A stretch of 64,000 nucleotides of DNA from Halocaridina rubra (Eukaryota; Arthropoda; Malacostraca; Decapoda; Atyidae), in the NCBI GenBank assembly GCA_037179515.1, contig JAXCGZ010020799.1, positions 78,501 through 142,500 on the forward strand. Reading direction: 5' to 3'. Positions within the stretch are counted from its first letter, which is position 1. Each line of letters starts with the position of its first letter. Shown here in pieces: positions 1 to 13,496 of this stretch. A program made the position numbers and the translations under genes. The notes under the pieces were generated by a model, which was not told the DNA's origin, searched no databases, and saw nothing but the letters and a program-made list of their open reading frames with translations.

Positions 1-290
1 AGTTATGATAGAGTGGATAGGGATCGATATTTTAATATGGCTGGCTCTAGAACTAGAGGTCATAGTTTGAAGCTTCGTAAGAAAACTTCTTTGCAGGATG
101 TAAGGAAATACTTTTTCAGTGTAAGAGTAGTTGATAATTGGAATTCGCTAAGCGAGGAGGTAGTTAATGCTATCTCAATCCATAGTTTTAAGGACAGGTA
201 TGATCAGTATCACTAAGTATAAAATGGAACCGATGAGGAGACGGGAAGATACGAGCTTTGGGCTCTTTCCCGTAAACACAATTAGGTAAT
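1..290 (+). mobile_element. LINE-A (CR1-like) 3' end fragment
   Basis: Encodes the last residues of a CR1-like ORF2 (TRGHSLKLRKKTSLQDVRKY, ending in FKDRYDQYH) and a 3' UTR ending cacaattaggtaat at 290. It is cut by the window edge on the left. At least five other copies of the same family occur here. Confidence 0.8.
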
Positions 291-1022
291 CAATTATTTT
301 TCCGTTTACGTACTGTATAAACCCTCCTTGCACTGTTAAAGAAACACCCTTTACATTATAAATAACAGCAAGCAACGTAAATTTTTATGAAAGTGATAGA
401 TAAAATTACGGTGAATGAGGTGATAATGACGTGACATACATACTCATTTACAATTATTTTTTCGTTTACGTACTGTATAAACCCTCCCTGCACTGTTAAA
501 GAAACACCCTTTACATTATAAATAACAGCAAGCAACATAAATTTTTATGAAAGTGATAGATAAAATTACGGTGAATGAGGTGATAATGACGTGACATACA
601 TACTCATTTACAATTATTTTTTCGTTTACGTACTGTATAAACCCTCCCTGCACTGTTAAAAAAATACCCTTTACATTATAAATAACAGCAAGCAACGTAA
701 ATTTTTATGAAAGTGATAGATAAAATTACGGTGAATGAGGTGATAATGACGTGACATACATACTCATTTACAATTATTTTTTTGTTTACGTACTGTATAA
801 ACCCTCCCTGCCCTGTTAAAAAAACACCCTTTACATTATAAATAACAGCAAGCAACGTAAATTTTTATGAAAGTGATAGATAGAATTACCATGAATGAGG
901 TGATGATGACGTGACACACATACTCATTTACAATTATTTTTTCGTTTACGAACTGTATAAACCCTCCCTGCACTGTTAAAAAAACACCCTTTACAGTATA
1001 AATAACAGCACGCAACGTAAAT
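291..1022. repeat. 160-bp tandem repeat, about 4.6 copies
   Basis: The 10-mer caattatttt recurs at 291, 451, 611, 771 and 931, a period of exactly 160 bp, with few substitutions between units. The last unit stops at about 1022. The array begins directly after the LINE-A 3' end. Confidence 0.95.
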
Positions 1023-1174
1023 TTAAAAAAAAAATGAAAATACTGAAAATGTTTTTTTTCAATATTTTAATATTTTTGCGTATACCCATAAAATAAAATA
1101 ATAATTTATAAAAAAAAAAAACCCGCGATAGAGTGAGAACGCGAAGCAAGAAGTGCGAATAACCGGGGTAACAC
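1023..1174. other. AT-rich spacer
   Basis: A-rich and T-rich runs leading to the Copia 5' LTR; no gene or known repeat recognised. Confidence 0.4.
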
Positions 1175-1724
<550 letters not shown>

Positions 1725-1745
<21 letters not shown>

Positions 1746-2475
1746 GGCTTTGGACCCAGGAATTGGTTAATATTTGATGGTGAAGAAAGTAGGCTCAAAT
1801 TGTGGGAAATAAAGTTTTTAGGCTACCTGAGGACAAAAAATCCATGACGTTTTGGCAGCCACCACTCCCGATGCTGAGAAAAACGCACAAGTTTTTGCAG
1901 AACTTGTGCAATTGCTGGATGATAGGAGTCTTTCATTAGTCATAAGAGATGCCAAAGATAACGGTAAGAAACCTATCAAGCTTTTACGTGATCACTACGT
2001 AGGCACAAGCAAACCCAGGATCATTGCACTTTACACTGAGCTGACGTCTCAAGATGGGCAGTGATGAGCGATGTCCGGACTGCGTGATACGAGCGTCTGT
2101 GAAGACTAAAGGAGAGACCATTATTGATAGTTTACTAGTAGCCATGGTATTAAAAGGCCTACCCCCAGATTACAAGACACTTTGTACAGTTGTAATACAG
2201 AGGAAAACACCAATGACTTTCCAAGAATTCAGGCAGCATTAAGATGTATTGAAGAATCTGAAAAATGCCAAAATCCACACAAGTCAAGTGAAGATAATGT
2301 GATGAATGTAAACAGTAAACTAGGAGGTAAAAACATATTAAAGTGTTTTAGATGTGGAAAATTTGGACACAAAGCATATGAATGTAGAAGTAGTAGGTGT
2401 GAAATATGTAAAAGCCATACCCATGACACAAACTTGCAGAAATATGAAGTAAAATGCCGTGAAAACAGTAAGTGA
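1725..2475 (+). pseudogene. Copia gag remnant
   Basis: Starts at ATG 1725 in the end of the LTR, reads FGPRNWLIFDGEE.RLKLWE, meets a stop at 1824 through a frame slip, resumes as LDDRSLSLVIRDAKD (about 1915-1960), and ends with the CCHC knuckle CFRCGKFGHKAYEC (about 2345-2390). Three frames are used, so it is broken. Confidence 0.85.
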
Positions 2476-2605
2476 TAGGCCTAGAGATGATTATGAAAAT
2501 GGAGGGCACAATAAACATAGTTTTGCATTTAATTTAAAGTAAGTACTCACCCAGCTCATCCTTTTAGGAGAGATACTTTATTAGTTGACTGTGGTGCTAC
2601 AACAC

Positions 2606-3141
2606 CAAGGAAATGTTCAGAAATATTTATGTAACCTATGTGAGGCCAAAGCTTGAATATGCAGCCCCCTTTTGGAATCCACACTTGAAAAAGCATGTAG
2701 TTAAGCTGGAAAAAGTTCAAAGACATGCCACAAAACTGTTGCCAGAAATACACAGTCTCAGTTATGATGAGAGGCTGAGGAAATTAGACTTACCATCACT
2801 CAAAGCTAGAAGATTGAGGGGGGATATGGCGACAGTTTTTAAATTCCTTCATGGTTATGACAGAGTGGATAGGGATCGATATTTTGATATGCTGACACTA
2901 GAACTAGAGGTCATAGTTCGAAGCTTCTTAAGAAAACTTTTTCGCAGGATATAAGGAAGTACGTTTTAGTGTAAGAGTAGTTGATAATTGGAATTTGCTA
3001 AGCGAGTAGGTAGTTAATACTAACTCAGTTTATAGTTTTAAGGACAAGTTTGATAAGTATCATTTAGTACAAAATGGAATTGATCAGAAGACAGGAAGTT
3101 ACGAGCTTGGGGCTCTTTTCCGTAAGCACAATTTGGTAATT
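2606..3141 (+). mobile_element. LINE-A fragment inserted in the Copia protease
   Basis: Begins caaggaaatgttcag and ends gtaagcacaatttggtaat. It encodes RNIYVTYVRPKLEYAAPFWN and the usual C-terminal block, with a frameshift near 2890. Copia protease coding stops at LLVDCGATT just before it and resumes at about 3155 with KFIEFDDNFKPVYHAIELAD. Confidence 0.88.
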
Positions 3142-3446
3142 CTACTCTGTAACTGATAGGTCCAAATTTATAGAATTTGATGATAACTTCAAGCCAGTTT
3201 ACCATGCTATTGAGTTAGCTGATGGAAGTACAAGGAAGGGGTGATGCTAGTGTAAAACTATGATGTTAATGATAATTTACATCATGTGTTGATAAAGAGT
3301 GCTTTATATATTCCTTCTAATAACTCGACATATTTTCTGTTCGAGCAGCAACAGAAAAAGGGGCCACTGTAGTATTTGCCCCACACTATGCCGAACCGAT
3401 TGCTGGAGAAGGTAAGGCTAAATTTAATATTGAGACGCGTGAGAAA

Positions 3447-4390
3447 TTGTATTTCTTAAATAATGTTTGTTCACTTAAGAAAAATAGTCATACTGTAGAA
3501 GAGTGCCATAGGATCTTAGGCCACTGTAATATGAAAAATGTGATGAAATTAGAAAACGTTGTGAAAGGTATGAGTATTTCTTGTAGTGGTAAAAGGAATT
3601 TTCAGTGTGAAACATTCATTATGGGTGAAATGTCTCAATAGAAGCAGGTCACCAGCCAAAAGAGTGACAAGAAACCTTGAGATAGTACAGTACATTGTGA
3701 TTTAGCAGGCCATATAGACCTTATTGCAAGAGAGACTTTTAAGTATGTACTGTAATATCATTTGTGGATGACTATTCAGGATATATAATAATGATGTATT
3801 TCTTAAGGAACAAAAGTGACACAGTAGCAGCTACAGAAAGGTTTCTTGCAGACAGTTCTCTGTATGGTAAACGAATGAGAACCGATGAAGGGACAGAGTT
3901 TACCTCAGCAGATTTCAGGTCTCTACTAGTGAAATATCACATTAAGCAAGAATTCTCAGCCCCGTATTCCCCCCACCAGAATGGTTCAGTGGAATGAGCT
4001 TGATGAACCCTTTTTAAGACGGCCTGATGTTTACTTTTGGAAGTAAAGTTACCAAAGAAGTTGTGGCCATATGCAGTGAAAAATCCTCCTACATTAGGAA
4101 TAGGTGCTACAATTTAAGAACAGGTCAAACTCCATAGAAAAACCTAACTTACCTAACATGCACACATTTGGTACTCTATGTTATGCCTACCCACAGAACA
4201 AAAAGTGATTAAATGCAAGATGTGAGCAAGGAATTTTCTTAGGCTATGACACACACAGTCCAGCCTATCTAGTATATTTTTCAGATCGAGATGATGTAAG
4301 GAAAGTGAGATGTGTGAAATTTAATGAGAAATTTGTGGAAGTAGAGGTTCCAAATGTAATAGATGAATACCCAAGACACTGACATCAGAG
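3447..4390 (+). pseudogene. Copia integrase remnant
   Basis: Zinc-binding pre-integrase part (RILGHCNMKNVMKLE ... CETFIMGEMSQ), core with VHCDLAG, VDDYSGYI, RTDEGTEFTSADF and PYSPHQNGSVE, then a C-terminal part (FLGYDTHSPAYLVYF). Several stops and frame changes. Confidence 0.85.
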
Positions 4391-4429
4391 CCCAAAGAAG
4401 ATGTACAACCAGACGAACATGTACAGCCA

Positions 4430-5602
<1,173 letters not shown>

Positions 5603-5620
<18 letters not shown>

Positions 5621-5653
5621 AAATAACATTTCAGATGTACAGTATTTACAAAA
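5603..5653. repeat. Hairpin-forming inverted repeat at the Copia RNase H deletion
   Basis: Left arm ttttgtaaatacatctgaaa and right arm tttcagatgtacagtatttacaaaa are complementary apart from a 5-base difference, with a loop of a few bases. The RT frame stops here and the element jumps to its final codons and polypurine tract. Confidence 0.75.
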
Positions 5654-5720
5654 CCTGTCTCAAAGAATAAGCTGAAGAAGTTTAGTGTTATTAGGGGAGA
5701 AACTTAAGTTTAAGAGGGGG

Positions 5721-6055
5721 TGTTAGATATATTTAGTAATGCAGGATTTGGTATCTTTGGTAACATGTATGTGATTGGAAATAAATTTAAGATTGCTGAT
5801 ATTGATTAGTATGTTTTTTTTTTAATGATCTGGCAACACTGTTTTTGGCATTGTATTGTTGACTAGTTTTTTTTTTTTATTATTACTTCAGTGTTCTTTG
5901 AGCAGTGAGAGAGTGAGGTTATCTTTTACTGAACTCCCTCCTTCCACAGTAAGCTAATGAATACAAACAAAGAAGGAAGATGTTGGATTTGATTTACCCC
6001 ACATTTCTACATTTTGATAAGATAAACCACCATCACATCGACGGCAACCCTAACA
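5721..6055 (+). repeat. Copia 3' LTR (335 bp)
   Basis: Starts TGTTAGATAT right after the polypurine tract aagttTAAGAGGGGG and ends CCCTAACA, giving TGTTAG/CTAACA termini. It contains AATAAA at 5780-5785. It lacks the microsatellite of the 5' copy. Confidence 0.88.
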
Positions 6056-6178
6056 CCTTCATATCTGACAAGTCACAACACACCTGTCTGTGATCTCTTC
6101 GCTTTATGTTTCTTTGTGCCCCATGCACGATGAGGGCAATTTTCTTTGCCCGTCCTGGCATCTCACTCATAAAAAATA
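6056..6178 (+). repeat. Family B repeat, 3' part
   Basis: ccttcatatctgacaagtcacaac ... gcatctcactcataaaaa. The family recurs at 9055, 16200, 32360, 33105, 33995, 36196, 41608, 55672 and 61093. It starts exactly at the Copia LTR end, so Copia probably inserted into it; the expected 5' part is not next to the other LTR. Confidence 0.65.
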
Positions 6179-6462
6179 AATTAAAATGTAGTAAATAATG
6201 TTGTTTGTATTTATATTATATAGAGGACAACAATAATTTATGTACATTAATTATTTTATATTTTAAATAGACATGTCTTATGATATTTTGTGCCTCCTCA
6301 GTCTTACCAGAGCAAATGTTAGTGGTACCTTGTCACACAGTTAAGAGGTAGTGTTAATGCTGAAGTTCATACGTATTATCTTTTTTATCAATGTCGTTGG
6401 TTTGGCTTGATATGTAAAGTATATAAAAGTTTTTGCTTTTATCACATTTTATGTATTCACAG
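6179..6462. other. AT-rich sequence, nothing recognised
   Basis: No open frame, repeat or RNA signal seen. Confidence 0.4.
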
Positions 6463-6587
6463 TAATCCCCATTTGGGGGTGGACACAGATTGAAGCTTGG
6501 ATTTAAGGTTGGATTCCCTTCCTAATGTCCTGCCATGGGCTTGAACGTGAGTCCATCCCTCCCAAGATGAACACTCTACCACTACCT
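6463..6587 (-). repeat. SINE-A copy (tRNA-derived)
   Basis: Reverse-strand copy: ccccatttgggggtggacacaga, cttcctaatgtcctgccatggg, then the degraded tRNA-like head. Confidence 0.65.
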
Positions 6588-6639
6588 TCACCTGTCATAT
6601 TGCTATTCTGGCCCTTCTCTCTTGTATCCAATGCTGCTC

Positions 6640-7070
6640 TATATTTCCACCTTGTCTTTGGTCTTCCTGTCCTTCTTGGTCATCTTTATTATCCCATCTG
6701 TATACAGGGTCGCTGTTTTTGATGAGTTACCTCCATGTGCCTCTGTCTCTTGTCATGTTGGTATCCAGGACTTTTTCTTTAATATCCGCTGGTACACAAT
6801 TCTTTCCGCCATGACTTTGGTATTCCTGTCCTTCTCATATTTATTTGTCCGTCTGTAGAAGGGGTCGCTGTTATGGATGAGCTGCTTACACCGGCCTCTG
6901 TCGCCTGTCATATTGGCATCCAGACCTTTCTTTCTCATATCCACTGCTACGCAATCTTTTTACCTTGTCTTGGGTCATTTTCTCCTTCTTCCCTGTACTT
7001 CTTTATCCAGTGCTCTTTTGTTGTCACTTTTCTCATCACTCCTCATGACCACCCCCAAATGAACGAGGGT
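6640..7070. repeat. Diverged direct repeat, period about 157-160 bp
   Basis: ttcctgtccttct, agggtcgctgtt.(t/a)tgatgag and ctgtcatgttggtatccag return one period later as ttcctgtccttct, ggggtcgctgttatggatgag and ctgtcatattggcatccag. At least two units; origin unknown. Confidence 0.7.
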
Positions 7071-7169
7071 TAATAGCGACGCAGAGTGGCAAACAAAACC
7101 ATTCTTTCACTCCACTGGCAGTATAAGACCATCGCTTTGTATGTTTTACACGACTCGTTTGGGGTATAA

Positions 7170-7372
7170 TTGGAAGTAGTTTTTATTAACTTTCAATATA
7201 AACTTCAGTGCTGTTTGAGACATGCCCAGATGCCTTTGGGTATGTGTTTGTGAAAGTAGATTGTTATAGATTTCAGTGACTGTTTTGACCATAAACTTTG
7301 GTGTTGTTTTGGGTATGCCCAGATGTCTTTGGGTATGTTTGTAAAAGTAGTTTATTGCAGATTTCAATACCC
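7170..7372. repeat. Two-copy direct repeat, spacing 94 bp
   Basis: gcccagatgcctttgggtatg at 7222 and gcccagatgtctttgggtatg at 7316, with related flanks (aaacttyrgtgctgtttk...gaaagtag). No coding signal. Confidence 0.7.
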
Positions 7373-7554
7373 AACAGCATTCCGTTTTTGCTGGTAATGC
7401 CTCTTTTGCAGTCTCATATTGGGCATATTTATCCTTTATTTATTTTGTTTTAAATTCTAGTTCAGGATAAATTCAGATAAATGTGATTTAATTTTAGTAG
7501 ATTCCATATTAATTCTGGATAGTTTTATGTCGCACTCTTTCCCAATTCAGACAT

Positions 7555-7672
7555 GTTTGGCATGGGGGGGATTAAGGCTTGCTGCCATATCTCTCGCCCA
7601 CGGTGGGGTGGACCCACGTTAGTCACTTTCTGACTCGTGTGCACTACTGGTAAACTACCGCGGCCCCAGAAT
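7555..7672 (-). repeat. tRNA-derived SINE, divergent
   Basis: Reads in reverse as a tRNA-like head (ggggccgcggtagtttaccagtag...) followed by a SINE-A-like body; strongly diverged. Confidence 0.4.
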
Positions 7673-7731
7673 GAACAGATTACTACGTGAATAGAATTTA
7701 TCACATCAACTGCAACGATTCCCTAAACTAT

Positions 7732-7850
7732 GTTGTGGAAAACCGTTTTGCAACGTTTTGTTAAGTGTGTGCTGGATAAAAATAATGATTTTAAAACGTT
7801 TTATTATAAGTTAACAAACAATCTCGAAGCTTTCCATATGTAGTAAGCAT

Positions 7851-7949
<99 letters not shown>

Positions 7950-8376
7950 GTGGAAGAATGTTTAGTAACGTTTTTCTATAGTGTAAATTGCATAAGATTT
8001 ACGATCCTAAAACTTTTTTTTTATAAGTCAGTGAATACACTCGTACATTTAAGTGGGTAATATACTTAGAAATTTAAGTACTTCTAATGTCGTTATATAG
8101 TACATAGTAGTGAAAACAAAATGTTTTGGAACGTTTTGCATCGTTTCCACTGAAAAAAAATATGATTCCAAAATAAACTTTATTGTAGGTTCATGAACTC
8201 ACTCATACATATCCGTATACAAAGGGTATAGAAATGTAACCCCTTATAATAATATACTAAATGTTAATGTAGTGAAAATAACGTCTTTGTAGCGTTTATT
8301 TTTCATAAAATGTTTGATTCTAAAACGTTTTAGTATAAGTTAATGAACACAGTCACACATTTCCGTGTATAAAATA
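7732..8376. repeat. Degenerate tandem repeat with AACGTT blocks, about 160 bp period
   Basis: Four units start near 7732, 7950, 8109 and 8271. Each has agtgaaaa...cgttttgcaacg..., then ttctaaaacgttttattataagttaatgaac, then cacatacatttccgta. A (TA)n run (about 7855-7947) has expanded between units 1 and 2. Confidence 0.75.
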
Positions 8377-8640
8377 GAAAGCCAAACTAAAAAAGATAGA
8401 TATATTAATTGATAGAGACAAATAGAGAGAGAGAAAAAAATATGAATGTGATTCCCCGTCTCAAAGTCGTTATGGCTATAAGTTTGTAAAATTTGAGATG
8501 CAACTGTGTTAAATAGTGAGAGAGAGAGAGAGCTTGGTGTGTTCATATGTATTGTTAGAGAGACTAAAAAATGTTTTATACTTGTCAATATAAAATTTTG
8601 AATACTGTTTAATTATTAATCAATTTACTTAGTGTTTAAG
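8377..8640. other. AT-rich sequence with short GA run
   Basis: Contains a 16-base GA run near 8520; no gene or interspersed repeat recognised. Confidence 0.4.
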
Positions 8641-8745
8641 AGCGGCGACTGCTTTAGCGTGAAGGCTAAGGACCCGCGTTCGAACCCACCCCCGTCTGTG
8701 ACCACCCCCAAACAAGGGACTAATACTGACACGTAAAACGTAAGA
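8641..8745 (+). repeat. SINE-A-related fragment
   Basis: tRNA-like head with B box cgttcgaaccc and tail ccacccccaaacaagggactaatactgacacgtaaaac; the middle of the SINE body is missing. Confidence 0.55.
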
Positions 8746-9054
8746 AAAAGAACGAAAAAAATTTAGATTAAAAAAAGTCTTTTGCTTGAACTAAAAGAAA
8801 ATGAATAGATACAAAACAAATGAATATATCAAAAGTCGAACCCAATAACCTTTTACATTGCCCGTTTTCTATGTTTGGTCGCAAGATATCTACCTATATT
8901 TAACTGTCTGTCTATCTATCTATATCTATCTATTATCTATCACTTTTACTCATTCCTGTGATCCCATATACACACACTTATATCTAAAATAATTTTGACT
9001 CATCTATGGGTGCCATATTGCATCTTAAAACTTTTCGAATTACTACTTTCTGTA

Positions 9055-9272
9055 ATTTTTCAGTTACTGTTTTTGTTTATGCCTACATCAACACTAAATA
9101 GTCTTGGATATTCATTACACACCTCTTATTATCCCTTCACATCTGACAAGTCATTACACTCTCCATCTCTGTTTCTCTTATTGTATTCTTCATGCCCAGG
9201 CCCGATGAGGGCTGTTTTATTATTTTATTTTTGGGCCCGTCCTGGTGTCACAATCATAGAAAAAAAAATTTG
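9055..9272 (+). repeat. Family B repeat, near full length
   Basis: atgcctacatcaacactaaatagtcttgg ... cccttcacatctgacaag ... gcccgatgagggc ... gcccgtcctggtgtcacaatcataga plus A run. The A-rich end and 5' truncation of other copies fit retroposition. Confidence 0.75.
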
Positions 9273-9395
9273 GACAACCACCACCAAACTGGGGACTAGA
9301 AGTGACTCATAAAACGAAGATTGCGTTTTATGATTTAAATTTATTTATACAGAATGAATTATTAGTGAATATTTAAATTAATTTTTTCTTTAATG

Positions 9396-9488
9396 GTTCC
9401 GGTTTTACGTCACGGACTCCCTTATCAACCAAGGGCTAGGACGGTTGCCTTCTTGCGAAGGACTTGTTTTGGCAGATGTAATCCTTAT
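9396..9488 (-). repeat. SINE-C partial copy
   Basis: gttccggttttacgtcacggactccc ... acggttgccttcttgcgaaggacttgttttggcagatgtaat, the 3' part of SINE-C in reverse; the tRNA-like head is missing. Confidence 0.8.
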
Positions 9489-9837
9489 AATAGTCTGAGA
9501 AAATTATTGATATGATAATGAGAGAATAATAATAATAATAATAATAGATGGATAGCTTGATAGATAGATAGATAAAATAACAATGATTAAATATATATTG
9601 TGTGCATAGAGCACAAGAAAGTTAAAACCAAATAAAGGATCATTTCACGAGTACGTACCCGTTGTTATGTTAGGTGCTTATTCTAGGATTGATGCAAAAA
9701 GGAAGTGCCTTAATTGAGATTGAGGAATGCAGGAATTTATAATAAGTAAAATTTTTAAGCTTTTTGCTACTGTCCATCCTCCGTAATCTCGCTTAATTGC
9801 TATATATTAACATACATTATAAAAAAGCGATATGGTT
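9489..9837. other. AT-rich sequence with short (AAT)n and (GATA)n
   Basis: Simple repeats at 9520-9575; the rest is unremarkable, no gene seen. Confidence 0.4.
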
Positions 9838-10268
9838 GCAATATGGCGCACAATAGTAATTAGACATTTAAAGGGTCCCTGGTCCCTTATACCTAGTACC
9901 CCCCCCCCATCCGTTCCTTCCCCCATAATATGCCTGGCGAGTGTTGGTTAATTACTATACATTTTATACCATTCAATATGCAAATTTAGATGCATGATGG
10001 CGTCCATATAGACGATATGGCCAAACTTTATGGACCTCTGGTCCCTGATACCCCAGCTCCCACGGCCCGTTCCCCCCTCCATCTTATGTCTGGCCAGCCT
10101 TGCTTCTTTAATATTATACATTCAATATTATTCATTAAAAAATATTTGACTGCAATATGGCGCGCAAATACCGATATGGCCATACTGGAAGGGCCCCTGG
10201 TCCATGTCCCCCCACATCCCTCCCTACCCCCGTTCCTTCCTCCATGTTATGTCTGGCGAGTGTTGGTA
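9838..10268. repeat. Three-copy tandem repeat, 153-160 bp period
   Basis: Unit starts: gcaatatggcgca (9838), gcatgatggcgtc (9991), gcaatatggcgcg (10151). Each continues with atggac/aggg..cctggtcc, a C-rich patch (ccgttcctt/ccccctcc) and tatgtctggcgagtgttgg. C-rich islands in AT-rich DNA. Confidence 0.8.
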
Positions 10269-10600
10269 CGTAGAAGGTAGAACGTTCTTCAATCGTTATG
10301 TGGACGTCCTCAGTCAGGGTGAACAATGTGTTATTTTTCTCATTAATTAACAACCATTCTCGCCCCTATTTACACAGGTGAGTATGAGAACACCTGTGCT
10401 TTTAATGGTGACGCCATTTAATTAAAGGCGTGGTGATATGAAGGTGAAAATTGATGGTGAAAAAATTTAGTGGTGTTTGTTGGAGAGACTCGAGAAGAGG
10501 AAAGGGAGGGTGTGTTGCCTGCGCATGCGTGCTTTGGATGGGCCCACACGGGCGGGCGCTTTAAATTCAGGGGTTGGGTTTATTTTATGCCGTTATTTAA
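10269..10600. other. GC-richer patch with NRF-1-like site
   Basis: 10490-10570 holds several CpGs and tgcgcatgcgtg, one base off the NRF-1/ewg palindrome. It resembles a small CpG-rich promoter but no gene is recognised next to it; a distant 5' exon of MEPCE is possible but unproven. Confidence 0.3.
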
Positions 10601-12650
10601 AGGTTTTACTCTGGTTAATCAAGGTTTTTAATCATGATTAGCATAGGATAATGTATAGATAATATGACTTTATTCATTTAAAGGATTGTCAACATTTTTA
10701 TCGGCCGTTTGAAAGATATATAAACCATTATTTCGAGGCTTTAATCAGGTAAATCGTGGTTTTTAATCATGATTAGCAAAGGGTGTTTATAGTTAATCGT
10801 ACTTTATTAATTTTAAGGAGTGTCAAGGCATATAACTTACTCTGAATACACGATTTTCACTAATACCTATCTTGGGGTTTTAAATAGGATAATCATGGTT
10901 TTTAATCATGATTAGTGTCGGTTAAATGATATTTAATAATTTGGTACTTATATCGAGGATTATTACCATATTTAACATGTAGACTATTGTTTCAGGGTTT
11001 TAATCATGTTAATTTGGATATTTAATCATGATTAGTTTGGAATGAATGATAGTTAATCTTATTAATTTTAAGTGTTGTTATTGTAAAATCCCTTGAAATT
11101 TCTGTTTCATATTTATAGACCATTATTTCGGGGTTTTAATTGTGTTAATCTTATTTTTAATCATGATTAATATAAGACAAATAATAGTTGAGTCAGTAGT
11201 TTCAATTTTAGATACTGTCATCTTACTCAGCATGTAACTTTATTTATTTTAATTAATGTAGAATCTGTGCTTTAATTAGGTTAATCGTGGTTTTTAATCA
11301 TGATTATTGTAGAGCAAATGATAAGCTAATCCGAATATTTTTATTGTATGTGTTGTTATGGTATTTAATCACTAGAAATTTATATATTTCATTTATATAA
11401 ATGATTATTTGGGGGCTTTAATTAAGGTTAATCATGGTATTTAAGCATGATTAGCATGGGTTATATGATAGCTACTCCGACTGTTTCAGTTATAAGTTTT
11501 GTCATTTTATTTAACTTTAAGTCCGTGTTTTGCATTATTTTAAACCATTATATCTTGTCTTTAGTTAAGGTTAATCACGGTTTTTAATCATGATTATTGT
11601 ACGTTAAATTAATGATAATTCGAATGTTTTAATTTTAAGAGTGGTGTATGGTGTTTAATCAGTTGAAATTTATATATTTCAAGTTTTATAAACCATAATT
11701 TGGGGGAATTAATCGTTTTCATCACGGTATTTAATCATGATTAACATAGAGGAAATTACACTCAGTTTGACTTTTTTTTTATTTTAAAAATTGTCAACAT
11801 TCTTATAAGTCGCTTGAAAAATATATTCATTTTTATAAACCATTATTTTGGTCCTCAAATTAGGTTGATCATATTTAATCATGAGTATTATAAATTGATT
11901 GATAGTTAATCTCATTGTATTCATTGTAAGGATTGTCATCTTATTTAGCTTCTTTTTTCTATTATTATAGTTTATTTTGGTGCTTTAATTAAGGTTAATC
12001 GTGGTATTTAATCATGACCATTATGTGCTTAATGATAGTTAATTCAACCTCTGAAATGTTTAGTATTGTTAATCCAGCCTCCGTAATGTTTAGTATTGTC
12101 ATTATAATTAACTTGCATTAAATTTATGAACATTTTCACCCTTGTAGACCACTATGATTATTGCAAGTTAAATAATAGTTAATCCAACGGATTTAAGTTT
12201 AAGCATTTTTATTGTATTTAACTCATCTATTTAAATTAATATTTTCCTTATAATTATTTCAGTGCTGTAATTTAGGTCAAACACCTCATATAATCATGAA
12301 TGTTATATATTAAATTGTAATAAATCACTAAGTATTAATGTCAGGTATTGTAATTATATTTAAACAGTTATTTAAAAGATATAATTATTATGGTACTCTG
12401 ATTAAGTTTAAATACATTATTTAATCATTATCCTCATAGATTAAATGCCAGTTAATCAGTTAATTTTAATCTTATTTATAATCATTGTGTTAAACCACTT
12501 GCTTTAAATTATTTAAATTTCATTATTATGAAATCATGATTTTTATACTTAAACTTGTTTGATATCATCATTATTTAATAATTCCAATGCTTAATGCTAA
12601 TCACGTTAATTAATCATTATCCTAATAGTTTTCATTATATCAAGGCTTTA
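10600..12650. repeat. Palindrome-centred array, period 120-147 bp
   Basis: TAATCATGATTA, a perfect 12-bp palindrome, occurs at 10629, 10764, 10903, 11023, 11158, 11295, 11585 and 11732, with one-to-few-base variants at 11442, 11876 and 12009. Spacings are 135, 139, 120, 135, 137, 147, 143, 147, 144 and 133. Each is preceded by attatttcgggg(t)ttttaat.aggttaatc.tggt(t)ttt. Units become unrecognisable after about 12300. Confidence 0.88.
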
Positions 12651-13291
12651 AATAGGTTTAATCATATAATTATTTATCACAAACCGTTATTTCAAGACTT
12701 CATTTATTCACTTTATTTCATCATTATCCCCATGTGTTTTCATTATAATACTCGTAAGAAATTATACATACTGTATATAAAATGCCTGATACATACTGTA
12801 TTAGCTGTATTTTTATATTTATTTGTATATTTCCAACTGTATGTTTCTGTGTATTATATACATGACGGGTCTTGTAAGCCAAGTTGTAAGAATGAATATT
12901 CCCCAGAACTACTGTGCAAAGATGGATAGGCCAGGTTAGGATTAGGTTTGTTTGAGTAGATTAGGTTTGGATAAGTTTGGAGGTTACTCTTCTCTACAAG
13001 ATCCCCCAATTACTATAAAAAAAATTTGTGGAGCTTACTGAACAGTAACCATATTAACAATTCAATATTTCAAAAATAAATACTCATTTTCTGCAATTTG
13101 AAATATTGAATATTAACATCATTCGTTCTTGACTGTATCAGTTTAGGTCGTAGTACAGCCACTTTTCACACGTCTAATCAAGTTGTATATTCTTGAATAA
13201 GTGCCAAAGTTTTATCATGTTGTGTGCCACTACATGTTGAGGCATGTATAGGAGTAAGCCACAGTGCCTCCGTTGCAAGCATGTATCATGT
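12651..13291. other. AT-rich sequence, nothing recognised
   Basis: Contains an open frame at 12594-12929 of unremarkable composition; no family resemblance and no repeat seen. Confidence 0.4.
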
Positions 13292-13370
13292 TGTGGTTGA
13301 ACACAGACAGGTTGGAGTTTAGGAATTTAGGCTGGATGCCCTTCCTAATGTTCCATGGTGGGCGCCAATG
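13292..13370 (-). repeat. SINE-A fragment
   Basis: acacagacaggttggag..aggctggatgcccttcctaatg; 3' part of the SINE only. Confidence 0.65.
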
Positions 13371-13496
13371 CATTGAAGAAGTACAGTGTTTGAAACCAAT
13401 CTTCTTCATAGAATTACCAAGAAGTTGAGTCAAACGAAGATCTTTCGTAATATTTTTTCATTCGTTTGTTTTTCGTTTCTTGCATCACTTAATCAC

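Noticed and set aside
10600..12300. Regularly spaced palindromic repeats resembling a CRISPR array
   Set aside because: The genome is animal, spacers are homologous to each other and over 100 bp long, so this is a tandem satellite.
12594..12929. 111-codon open frame
   Set aside because: AT-rich composition, no similarity to any family I know, no splice or promoter context.
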